DNA from: JAHJCW01 sp965369995
GTDB lineage: Bacteria > Fidelibacterota > Marinisomatia > Marinisomatales > JAHJCW01
Direction of reading: 5' to 3'
Length of the DNA: 64,000 nucleotides
Assembly: GCA_965369995.1 (NCBI GenBank)
Contig: CBDURO010000007.1
Location: 1-64,000, forward strand
Below, piece by piece: positions 35,402 through 43,386 of this stretch; within the stretch, counting starts at the first letter, position 1; each line of letters begins with the position of its first letter. Below the pieces are notes generated by a model, which ran no database searches, was not told where the DNA came from, and saw nothing but the letters and a program-made list of their open reading frames with translations. Position numbers and translations under genes: made by a program.

Positions 35402-35425
35402 CCCAAGGAAAAACTTGGGATTTTT
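35402..35425 (+). terminator. Hairpin with T-run, possible terminator or attenuator
   Basis: CCCAAG / CTTGGG with a 6-nt AAAAA-type loop, then ATTTTT. It lies 140 nt after the DUF4145 gene and just before a very short reading frame with a strong ribosome-binding site. The stem is only 6 bp. Confidence 0.45.
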
Positions 35426-35447
35426 GTAATTAAACCGGAGGAATCTT

Positions 35448-35516
35448 ATGACCGAAAGATCAAAAAATGGTATGTTGTTAAACCTTATACTTATATTTTT
35501 TCACACCACATTTTAA
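35448..35516 (+). CDS. 22-codon reading frame with strong ribosome-binding site
   Basis: ATG at 35448 preceded by GGAGGA with 6 nt spacing, an almost ideal Shine-Dalgarno. It encodes MTERSKNGMLLNLILIFF plus four more residues, a short hydrophobic peptide, then TAA, and ends 33 nt before the intact tRNA-Thr. Could be a toxin-like small membrane peptide, a leader peptide, or the stump of a deleted gene. The signal rests on the ribosome-binding site alone. Confidence 0.3.
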   Translation: MTERSKNGMLLNLILIFFHTTF

Positions 35517-35549
35517 TCGTATTTTCCGCCGTTAATTTTAGATAGTTAT

Positions 35550-35622
35550 GCCACCGTAGCTCAGTTGGTAGAGCAGTTCATTCGTAATGAACGGGTCGGG
35601 GGTTCAAGTCCTCTCGGTGGCT
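35550..35622 (+). tRNA. tRNA-Thr (anticodon CGT)
   Basis: 73 nt with full cloverleaf: acceptor GCCACCG / CGGTGGC, D-arm GCTCAGTTGGTAGAGC, anticodon stem GTTCA / TGAAC around TTCGTAA, T-arm GGGGG-TTCAAGT-CCTCT, discriminator T. Anticodon CGT reads ACG (Thr). CCA is not encoded. A defective copy lies 1.1 kb upstream. Confidence 0.95.
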
Positions 35623-35735
35623 CTTTTGTTTTATACAGCCACCCACCAGCGCCACTGACTACACCAAGGTTTCGTCAGTTAAAAAGGCTTTGGTGGACAG
35701 GCAGAGATCACAGAGAAAAACAATATCTCTTGTCA

Positions 35736-35825
35736 TGTCATTGCGAATCCCGATTTATCGGGTGAAGCAATCTCCGACCGTTGGGGGATTACCGCGTCGC
35801 TCGTTCCTCACTCCTCGCAATGACA
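35736..35825. repeat. MITE-like fold-back element (TGTCATTGCGA ends)
   Basis: About 90 bp bounded by perfect 11-bp terminal inverted repeats TGTCATTGCGA / TCGCAATGACA, with internal GAAGCAATCTCC and a small hairpin CCCGATTTATCGGG. This matches a dispersed repeat family seen in many unrelated bacteria. No reading frame inside. The rest of 35623-36044 holds further short palindromic scraps (for example around 35640-35700) and the long leader of the cold-shock gene. Confidence 0.75.
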
Positions 35826-36044
35826 ATGCTACTAAAATATTAATATTTTTATACTTACAAGATTAATAAAGAAATATTGCTATTTAAATATTAATGTTGT
35901 AATCTCGCGCAAGTTGTCAGTTGTTGTGACAAGGATTTAGATGCAGAAACAATTTATATTTATTACAAATCTTAAATAGAAGTATCTTCTATACTCCAAT
36001 CAGAACTCTGGACAAAATTTAATAATCAATTAGGAAAAAGTAAC

Positions 36045-36257
36045 ATGGCAAAACGTGAAACAGGCACAGTAAAATGGTTTAATGACAAAAAAGGTTTTGG
36101 ATTTATCAGTCGTGAAGGCGGCGATGACCTTTTCGTACATTTTAATGAAATTGCATCCGAAGGTGGTTTTAAAACTTTAAAAGAAAACGCAAAAGTTGAA
36201 TTTGAAGTAATTAAGACTGAAAAAGGCGAAGCAGCATCAAAAGTAACAACCATTTAG
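36045..36257 (+). CDS. Cold-shock domain protein (CspA family)
   Basis: 70 residues, full length for the family. Nucleic-acid-binding motifs RNP1 (KGFGFISRE) and RNP2 (DLFVHFNEI) are intact; the start TGTVKWFNDKKG is typical. Acts as an RNA chaperone that melts mRNA structure in the cytoplasm. Preceded by roughly 200 nt with no gene, consistent with the long structured leaders through which cold-shock mRNAs are regulated, and by an AGGA ribosome-binding site. Followed by its own terminator; a single-gene unit. Confidence 0.95.
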   Translation: MAKRETGTVKWFNDKKGFGFISREGGDDLFVHFNEIASEGGFKTLKENAKVEFEVIKTEKGEAASKVTTI

Positions 36258-36276
36258 TCAATATTCACTAAATATG

Positions 36277-36306
36277 AAAAAGCCCTGCTTAGCGGGGCTT
36301 TTTTTT
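36277..36306 (+). terminator. Intrinsic terminator of the cold-shock gene
   Basis: AAAAGCCCTGCTTAGCGGGGCTTTTTT: the stem AAAAGCCC / GGGGCTTTT (one G-A or wobble position tolerated) is followed by a run of T, 20 nt after the stop codon. Confidence 0.9.
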
Positions 36307-36317
36307 GTATTTAATAT

Positions 36318-36345
36318 GTAGAGACGTAAGATCTTACGTCTCTAC
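36318..36345. repeat. 28-nt perfect palindrome
   Basis: A perfect palindrome with half-site GTAGAGACGTAAGA and no spacer, sitting between two convergent genes just after a terminator. The TAGAGACG...CGTCTCTA type of repeat is dispersed in Bacteroidota-like genomes. Only one copy was noticed in this window. Confidence 0.75.
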
Positions 36346-36354
36346 TCATAACAA

Positions 36355-36795
36355 TTAATTTTCGTTTTTCTCTACTTCCAATAATTCCACTTCAAAAATT
36401 AACGTAGCATTTGGCGGTATTGCATCACCTGCACCACGAACTCCATAGCCCATTTCCGGTGGAATTGTAAGCGTGCGATTTCCTCCTATTTTCATACCGA
36501 CAAAACCCTCATCCCAACCACGAATGACTTGACCCATACCGACTGTAAATCTAAATGGATCGCGTCCCGGATTTTTAGATGAATCAAATACGGTTCCATC
36601 TTCCAATTTTCCGGTGTAGTGAACAGTAAGTATATCAAATTTCTCGGCTTCTAAACCTTCTCCAACTACATTATCAACTATAATTAAACCACTTTTCATT
36701 TTCACCTCATTTTTTTCTTCGTTACAACCAAAAACCGCCAAAAATGCCAACAGCATAACGCCGATTATAGTTATATTTATCATTCTTTTTTGCAT
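36355..36795 (-). CDS. FKBP-type peptidyl-prolyl isomerase lipoprotein
   Basis: 146 residues: lipobox VFGC near residue 24, then an FKBP domain (about 38-143) with VHYTGKLEDGTVFDSS, GMGQVIRGWDEGF, IPPEMGYG and PPNATLIFEVELL, all the landmarks of the active-site pocket. Catalyses cis-trans isomerisation of proline bonds, here attached to a membrane in the periplasm, probably helping outer-membrane proteins fold. Start could also be the ATG at residue 5. Divergent from rarA with a 79-nt gap. Confidence 0.9.
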   Translation of the reverse strand: MQKRMINITIIGVMLLAFLAVFGCNEEKNEVKMKSGLIIVDNVVGEGLEAEKFDILTVHYTGKLEDGTVFDSSKNPGRDPFRFTVGMGQVIRGWDEGFVGMKIGGNRTLTIPPEMGYGVRGAGDAIPPNATLIFEVELLEVEKNEN

Positions 36796-36874
36796 ATGCT
36801 ACTCATTTCCTTTTCAGTAAATTACCGTAATTAAAATTTACTATCTACTGCTTTGTTTTATGTAAATTGATGTA

Positions 36875-38176
36875 ATGAACACAACTAAGTCAATATTCAA
36901 TCAGCATTTACCGCCGTTAGCCGATAGGTTGCGTCCGCAAACTATCGATGATTTTGTAGGACAGGAACATTTGGTTGGCAGCGATAAAATTCTATCTTTG
37001 TTATCCAAATCACAGAAGCCGTTTTCGATGATATTTTGGGGTCCGCCCGGCTCTGGTAAAACAACTTTAGCACGAATAATTGCAAAATCATCAAATGCAA
37101 ATATTGAGGAGATATCAGCTGTATCAAGTGGTGTTAAAGAATTACGCAAAATCATAGAAGTTGCTAAAAGTAATTTAGACATTGGTACAATCACAATTTT
37201 ATTCATTGATGAAATTCATCGTTTTAGTAAATCACAGCAAGATGCATTATTACACGCTGTTGAAGATGGAACAATAATTTTAATTGGCGCAACTACTGAA
37301 AATCCATCATTCGAAGTAATTAGTCCGTTGCTTTCGCGCTGTCGAGTGTTGGTATTAAAACCATTATCAGACAAATCACTTAAATCAATTTTAGATAATG
37401 CATTCAATACAGATATTATTCTGCAAAAAAATGAAATTGAATTGTCAGATAATATTAAGACGCAACTAATTCAATCTGCCGGCGGCGATGCCCGAAAAAT
37501 GCTCAATGCACTGGAAATTTCTATTAGTTTATTAGGCGGAAAAGGCGAAGTTACCGCTTCAATTTTGAACGAAGCTTTGCAAAAGCGTACACAGTTATAT
37601 GATAAAACCGGTGATTATCATTACGATACAATCAGTGCGTTCATCAAATCGGTGCGCGGAAGCGATCCTGACGCAGCAATTTACTGGTTAGCAACTATGT
37701 TGGAAGGTGGCGAAAAACCTGAATTTATCGCGCGGCGTTTAGTTATTTTAGCATCAGAAGACATTGGCAATGCCGATCCGCAAGGCTTATCTATCGCCAT
37801 TGCGGGATTCCAAGCGGTACATATGATCGGAATGCCGGAAGCAGCAATTACCCTTGCGCAAGTGACTACCTATCTTGCATCTGCTCCTAAATCAAATGCA
37901 TCATACTTGGCTCTTAAAAAAGCACAAGGATTGATAAAAAATAAAGGAACAGCCTCAGTACCAATGCATTTACGAAATGCACCAACACAACTAATGAAAA
38001 AATTGGATTACGGAAAGAATTACGAATATCCCCATGATTATCCGGAACATTTTGTTAATACAAATTATTTTCCAGAAAATATTGCTGAATCTTTTTATAG
38101 TCCAACCAAATTGGGCTATGAAAAATATATTTCCGATCGATTATCAAAATTATGGCCATCAAGATTCAATAAATAA
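36875..38176 (+). CDS. rarA: Replication-associated recombination AAA+ ATPase RarA/MgsA
   Basis: 433 residues. Walker A GPPGSGKTT (56-64), Walker B LFIDEIHRF, sensor ATTENPSFEV and arginine finger LSRCRV; the C-terminal half with DYHYDTISAFIKSVRGSDPDAAIYWLA and LVILASEDIGNADP is diagnostic of the RarA/MgsA/WRNIP1 family. Acts at stalled replication forks with SSB. N-terminal PLADRLRPQTIDDFVGQEHL is the usual start. First gene of a plus-strand run; its stop overlaps the lptD-like start by one base (TAATG). Confidence 0.92.
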   Translation: MNTTKSIFNQHLPPLADRLRPQTIDDFVGQEHLVGSDKILSLLSKSQKPFSMIFWGPPGSGKTTLARIIAKSSNANIEEISAVSSGVKELRKIIEVAKSNLDIGTITILFIDEIHRFSKSQQDALLHAVEDGTIILIGATTENPSFEVISPLLSRCRVLVLKPLSDKSLKSILDNAFNTDIILQKNEIELSDNIKTQLIQSAGGDARKMLNALEISISLLGGKGEVTASILNEALQKRTQLYDKTGDYHYDTISAFIKSVRGSDPDAAIYWLATMLEGGEKPEFIARRLVILASEDIGNADPQGLSIAIAGFQAVHMIGMPEAAITLAQVTTYLASAPKSNASYLALKKAQGLIKNKGTASVPMHLRNAPTQLMKKLDYGKNYEYPHDYPEHFVNTNYFPENIAESFYSPTKLGYEKYISDRLSKLWPSRFNK

Positions 38177-41100
38177 TGCGTTTTAAACTTTTATTATTAC
38201 TATTACCACTTTATCTACTTGCTGATGAACGCTTACGTTTAGTCCAAGCTGATGTACTGGAAAATGTAATTAAGAATGGTATTGCTGTTCAAATTTTAAC
38301 AGGAGATATAATTTTTAAAAAGGGTGCGCTAACTCTATCTTGTGATTTTGCCCATTATACTGAAAAAACTGGACAGGGTTTTCTGATTGGTAACGCTAAA
38401 GCAGAAAAAGATAGTGTTACTATCACTGCTGATACTTTAAATTTCATTTCTCCAACAGATAAACTGATTGCTAACGGAAACGCCCATGTTTGGGATAATG
38501 ATTTTGACCTTACTTCCAATTCAATTATTTATTTCACCAAAATCGATAGCGGCAGAGCTATTGGTAAGGCAAAATTAGTACAAAAAAATCAGGAAATTAT
38601 AGCCGATACTTTAAATTACTCAAAACCTGTAGAAAAAGAATCAGCAAGTTATGCTGCGATAGGTAATGTTACTATTATAAGTGATGCTAGAATTATTACC
38701 TGTGGCAGGGCATTTTACGAGCTCGAAACGGAAATAGCACAATTAACTAATGAACCAAAAATAACTTCTGATGAGGAAGTATTATCCGGTGATGAAATAA
38801 ATGTCCATTTTAAAGATGAAGAATTACAATATTTATTTATTCTCTCGGGTGCAAAAGCGTATTCAATCCATCAAAATAAAACGTTAGGTGAATACAAAGA
38901 CGATATGACAGGCAAAATACTTAAAGCATATTTTATCGAAGGGGAACTCGATTCAATGCGTTTAGAAGGTATGGCGACAACTCTTTATCACGTTTTTAAC
39001 GATACAATTTATGAAGGGGTAAATGTAACTTCCGGCGATACAATTTCTTTACAATTTACTGATCAAGAATTGCAACAGATTTACGTATCGGGCGGAGCGC
39101 GCGGAACCTACACACCGGACTCATCTAACAAAAGTTTAGATAATATAATACGCTATTCTGCAAACAATATTGACTACCAAATCCCCGAGGAAACAACACA
39201 TTTGATTGGTAATGCTCAAGTAGATTATACAGACATGACACTGACTGCCGGTTTTATTGGGGTTAATTGGCAAACTAATATCTTAGACGCTTTGCCTAAA
39301 GCTGCTAATGACTCAACATCGCGCGAAATAAAACCAACCATAAAAGAAGGCGGTCAGGAACCAATGTATGGCGATGCTATGAAATATGATCTACAAACAC
39401 AGCGCGGAAAAATACTGCACGGGAAAACCAAAGCTGAAGATGGATACTATACTAGTTCCGAAATTCGTAATGAAAACAAAGACGTTTTTTATATGAAACA
39501 AAGTATTTACACCACCTGCGATTTAGATACACCACATTTCCACTTTGCCAGCTCTAAAATGAAAATGATACATAATGATAAAGTGATAGCAAAGCCAATA
39601 ACGCTTTATCTTGCTCAAATTCCAATCATTAGTTTACCTTTTGCTGTATTACCGCAGCAGAAAGGTGGAAGACAATCCGGTTGGATAATGCCCTCTTATG
39701 GGACAAGTAGTTTACGAGGTCACTACCTTGACGGGCTTGGTTACTTTTGGGCATTTAATGATTATTTTGATAGCAGACTTCTAGTAAGCTTGGCAGATTT
39801 ACAAGGCATTAGATTAAAATTAACTAATCGTTATAATGTCCGCTATAAGTATTCAGGTAATTTGCATCTTGAAACGCGGCAATATTTATCTTCCGGAGAA
39901 AAAGATATATTTAATATATTTGGTCCGCGGAAAAAAGATTACGTAGTAAAGTGGTCACATAAACAACTACTACGAGGTAATCAATCGTTAAATGTAAATG
40001 CTAGTTACTATAGCAACAGTGATTATAATTATGTTACTTCTTTAGATCCAATCAAAAGGATGAATCAACAAGCAATTTCCAATGCCACTTATTCCAAGCG
40101 TTGGCCGAAAAGTAATAATTCTATCAGTATAAATTTATCATCAAACACGGATTTGATGGCTGATCGCAAGATCGAATTAGGAAGCGCTTTTTATCAAAAA
40201 CCGATTAAAGCCGGTACAAAGTTGAGCATAACAACAATGACTTTGCCTAAGTTTTCTTTACGTCATGGGCAACGACCAATATTCCCAACTAAATCTTCTG
40301 ATAAATCATGGTATAATAATATCACATGGAGTTATTCATCAAATTTTACTAATAAAAATAAAAGTTATTATGAATCAGTAGAAGGTGATACAACCGGCGA
40401 TTTTAAATGGGAAGCCGATACGAATGGTGATGGAATAGCACATACAACAATCGATAAATTATTTACTCACTCGTTCTCTTTTAGCGCACCACAAAAACTT
40501 TTCCGCCATATATCAGTTAATCCCAGTTTATCCGTCAAATCCGATTGGGTGGATGAATATTTTGCAGCCCAGTTGGATTCCACCGGAACATACGAATCTG
40601 TAAAAACAAGTGGGTTTACTACCCGTACAACCGGTTCATTCAACTTGAATATGGGAACACAGTTATATGGACTCTTTCCATTAAAAATCGGTAAAGTGAA
40701 TGGTTTGCGCCACGTTGCTTCACCATCAATCGGTTACTCTTACACACCCGATTTTTCCAAACCACTACTAAATTACGATCTTAAATATTTCACAACCATT
40801 ACAGATAGTTCCGGCAATGAAATACAACACGATCGATTCAAAGGAACTTTAGCCGGTAGTACATCGCAACGTGAACGCCAATCTTTAAATTTTTCATTAA
40901 ACAATGTATTTCAAACAAAATTAGTTGAAGGCAAATCGGAAAGAAAAATTGACTTACTATCATGGCGTTTATCTACAAATTATAACTTTGCAGCTGAAGA
41001 ATTCCAACTCTCAAACCTAAGATCATCTATCAGGACCGGATTAAGTAAATCGCTTAAATTAGACATCTCACTTACGCACGATTTTTATAAATATGACTTT

Positions 41101-41664
41101 GAAAATAATAAAAGAATTAACTCAATTATAATGTCAAATAATATCCCAAAACCACGCTTAATAAATGCCCGTTTTTCAACCGGGTTTAAATTTTCCGGCA
41201 AGCGGTTAAAAGCCTCTATTACACCTGAAAATGATTTAACTGCAGACACATCAAGTGTTAATGATTTAGATGATTTTGGACAAAATATCAATTTAAAACT
41301 AAGTCCCAAGCAAATAGGCGGAGGACAATTGTGGAGCACCAATATTAGTTTAAGTTATTCGTATAATGCAGCAAATCCAACCAATATTATTAAATCATTT
41401 TGGATGAATACCAATACCACATTACAAGCCACACCGAATTGGAGGATTCAGCATAATGCACGATTCGATTTAGAAAATCAATCCTTGGTTAGTCAAAGCT
41501 TTTCGATTTATCGTGATTTACACTGTTGGGAAATGTCTATTTCTTGGACTCCGGGTGGCTATGGTCAAGGAATCTACTTACGAATAAATGTAAAATCTCC
41601 TACGCTAAAAGATTTGAAACTCGAAGAGCGGGGCGGTATTTTCCAAAGAAGGGCTCAATTTTAA
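38176..41664 (+). CDS. LptD/OstA-type LPS-assembly outer-membrane protein
   Basis: 1162 residues: signal peptide (1-16), OstA/LptA-like beta-jellyroll repeats over about residues 20-380 (for example GDIIFKKGALTLSCDFAHY, ADTLNFISPTDKLIANGNAHV, VNVTSGDTISLQF). Then the LptD barrel from about 460 with the family signature LPQQKGGRQSGWIMPSYG and GYFWAFNDYFD. LptD inserts lipopolysaccharide into the outer leaflet. It is much longer than the roughly 780 residues of E. coli LptD, mainly through extra jellyroll repeats, as is common in the FCB group. No LptE or LptA gene adjoins. Start overlaps the rarA stop. Confidence 0.85.
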   Translation: MRFKLLLLLLPLYLLADERLRLVQADVLENVIKNGIAVQILTGDIIFKKGALTLSCDFAHYTEKTGQGFLIGNAKAEKDSVTITADTLNFISPTDKLIANGNAHVWDNDFDLTSNSIIYFTKIDSGRAIGKAKLVQKNQEIIADTLNYSKPVEKESASYAAIGNVTIISDARIITCGRAFYELETEIAQLTNEPKITSDEEVLSGDEINVHFKDEELQYLFILSGAKAYSIHQNKTLGEYKDDMTGKILKAYFIEGELDSMRLEGMATTLYHVFNDTIYEGVNVTSGDTISLQFTDQELQQIYVSGGARGTYTPDSSNKSLDNIIRYSANNIDYQIPEETTHLIGNAQVDYTDMTLTAGFIGVNWQTNILDALPKAANDSTSREIKPTIKEGGQEPMYGDAMKYDLQTQRGKILHGKTKAEDGYYTSSEIRNENKDVFYMKQSIYTTCDLDTPHFHFASSKMKMIHNDKVIAKPITLYLAQIPIISLPFAVLPQQKGGRQSGWIMPSYGTSSLRGHYLDGLGYFWAFNDYFDSRLLVSLADLQGIRLKLTNRYNVRYKYSGNLHLETRQYLSSGEKDIFNIFGPRKKDYVVKWSHKQLLRGNQSLNVNASYYSNSDYNYVTSLDPIKRMNQQAISNATYSKRWPKSNNSISINLSSNTDLMADRKIELGSAFYQKPIKAGTKLSITTMTLPKFSLRHGQRPIFPTKSSDKSWYNNITWSYSSNFTNKNKSYYESVEGDTTGDFKWEADTNGDGIAHTTIDKLFTHSFSFSAPQKLFRHISVNPSLSVKSDWVDEYFAAQLDSTGTYESVKTSGFTTRTTGSFNLNMGTQLYGLFPLKIGKVNGLRHVASPSIGYSYTPDFSKPLLNYDLKYFTTITDSSGNEIQHDRFKGTLAGSTSQRERQSLNFSLNNVFQTKLVEGKSERKIDLLSWRLSTNYNFAAEEFQLSNLRSSIRTGLSKSLKLDISLTHDFYKYDFENNKRINSIIMSNNIPKPRLINARFSTGFKFSGKRLKASITPENDLTADTSSVNDLDDFGQNINLKLSPKQIGGGQLWSTNISLSYSYNAANPTNIIKSFWMNTNTTLQATPNWRIQHNARFDLENQSLVSQSFSIYRDLHCWEMSISWTPGGYGQGIYLRINVKSPTLKDLKLEERGGIFQRRAQF

Positions 41665-41740
41665 CTAATAAATAGAACTAAACAAGTATTTGTTCTTTTA
41701 ACGAATATTTGGAAATTCAGATATAAAATAAAGGAAAATA

Positions 41741-42076
41741 ATGTACTGTCCCAAATGCCGAACGCAATATATTGAAAATATTAAAGAATGTTCTGATTGC
41801 CAAGTTCCATTAGTCGAAGAGCTACCGGAAGAAACACCTTTGGAAAAAATTAAATGGGTAGCCCTTACACCTCTCGCAGGTGAGGTATATGCTGAAATGG
41901 TTGAGGAAGTCTTACAAAAAATGGATATTCCGAATTTTACCAAGTCCGATTGGGCAACTTCCGCATTTAATATTTCCAGCGCCAATTTAGTTGGTTCAAG
42001 GGTCACTATTTTCGTACCGGAAGAGAATCATGATGATGCTGCACAATTAATTGAAGAATTATTAGGGAATAAATAG
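41741..42076 (+). CDS. DUF2007-type protein with N-terminal zinc ribbon
   Basis: 111 residues. CPKC and CSDC (residues 3-6 and 17-20) form a small zinc ribbon. The rest (WVALTPLAGEVYAEMVEEVLQK ... VTIFVPEENHDDAAQLIEEL) has the look of the DUF2007 'putative signal transducing' ferredoxin-like fold. Function unknown. It ends one nt before the hisS start and likely shares its transcript. Confidence 0.7.
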   Translation: MYCPKCRTQYIENIKECSDCQVPLVEELPEETPLEKIKWVALTPLAGEVYAEMVEEVLQKMDIPNFTKSDWATSAFNISSANLVGSRVTIFVPEENHDDAAQLIEELLGNK

Positions 42077-42077
42077 C

Positions 42078-43334
42078 TTGATTCGCTCTGTAAAAGGCAC
42101 ACACGATATATTACCCAACCAAACTTGGCGCTGGCGGAAAGTTGAATCAGCATTGCATAATTTTATGCAAAAATACGGATACCAAGAAATCCGTACACCC
42201 GCTTTTGAAAAAACCGAACTTTTTGCACGTGGTATCGGAGAAGCAACTGATATTGTATCTAAAGAGATGTATAGTTGGATCGATCAAGGCGGCGAAAATC
42301 TAACTCTAAAACCGGAACTAACAGCACCGGTCGTAAGAGCTTTTATTCAACATAATTTAGGAAGTCAATCTGCCATTAATCGTTTGTATTATATGGATGC
42401 CCTATTCCGCAGAGAAAGACCTCAAAAAGGGCGTACCAGACAATTTCATCAATTTGGTGCAGAGGTTTTTGGCTCAGCACATCCTGAGGCAGATGCAGAG
42501 ATTATTGCAATTTCTTATAATTTTTTCAAGACTCTTGGCATCAATAATCTAACTTTAACACTGAACAGTATTGGTTCTGAAGAATGTCGTCAAAATTATC
42601 GAAATGAACTACGCAGCTATCTAAAACCTTTTTTATCCGATTTGACTGAAACAAGCCAAAATCGTTTTAATAATAATCCTTTGCGAATTCTTGACACAAA
42701 AATTGAGCACGAAAAAGAAATAATTAAGAATGCACCGGAAATTGGCAGTTTTCTAACTAATGATGATAAATCACATTTTGAAGAAGTTAAATCGTTTTTA
42801 AACGATCTCTCGATACCTTTTACCATAGACCCACAGATGGTTCGTGGATTAGATTATTACACACGAACTACTTATGAAATAACTTCTAATGCCTTAGGTG
42901 CTCAAGATGCTTTATGCGGCGGCGGCAGATACGACAAACTTGTAGAAACACTCGGAGGCAAATCAACTCCTGCTGTTGGTTTTGCTGCGGGAATAGAACG
43001 ATTAATATTAGCATTAGAATCAAAAATGTCTAATTTAAATGATAAACCTATACAAATTTATATTGTTGGAATGATGGAAGATACACGATCCATTTGTCAG
43101 GTTTTAGCACAAGAACTTCGTGATCAAGGATTCTCAGTAGCAACTGATCTTTTACAACGCAGTTTAAAATCGCTGTTGCGTGAAGCAAATCGTAATAACG
43201 TAAAAATCGCAATTATAATTGGTGATGATGAATTAATAAATAACACTGTGCAGGTAAAAAACATGGAAACTGGCGAGCAAACCACTATAATAAAAAATAA
43301 ACTGGTTGAGTATCTTACGGATTTGGATTTTTAA
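42078..43334 (+). CDS. hisS: Histidyl-tRNA synthetase
   Basis: 418 residues, normal length. Class II motifs: SVKGTHDILPNQ at the N-terminus; motif 2 ALFRRERPQKGRTRQFHQFGAE (shortened here to its core RRERPQKGRTRQFHQ); the histidine-A segment GLDYYTRTTYE; motif 3 AVGFAAGIERL; and the C-terminal anticodon-binding fold. Start is TTG at 42078, fixed by the stop of the previous gene and the conserved N-terminus. Charges tRNA-His in the cytoplasm. Confidence 0.95.
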   Translation: MIRSVKGTHDILPNQTWRWRKVESALHNFMQKYGYQEIRTPAFEKTELFARGIGEATDIVSKEMYSWIDQGGENLTLKPELTAPVVRAFIQHNLGSQSAINRLYYMDALFRRERPQKGRTRQFHQFGAEVFGSAHPEADAEIIAISYNFFKTLGINNLTLTLNSIGSEECRQNYRNELRSYLKPFLSDLTETSQNRFNNNPLRILDTKIEHEKEIIKNAPEIGSFLTNDDKSHFEEVKSFLNDLSIPFTIDPQMVRGLDYYTRTTYEITSNALGAQDALCGGGRYDKLVETLGGKSTPAVGFAAGIERLILALESKMSNLNDKPIQIYIVGMMEDTRSICQVLAQELRDQGFSVATDLLQRSLKSLLREANRNNVKIAIIIGDDELINNTVQVKNMETGEQTTIIKNKLVEYLTDLDF

Positions 43335-43386
43335 TTTTATTCAATTAGATTATACACGCGCATAAGGAAAAACTTAATTTTATAAT

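Noticed and set aside
34649..35516. Complete defence system or prophage between the tRNA copies
   Set aside because: Only a DUF4145 gene and a tiny frame are present; no integrase, nuclease, methylase or structural phage gene.
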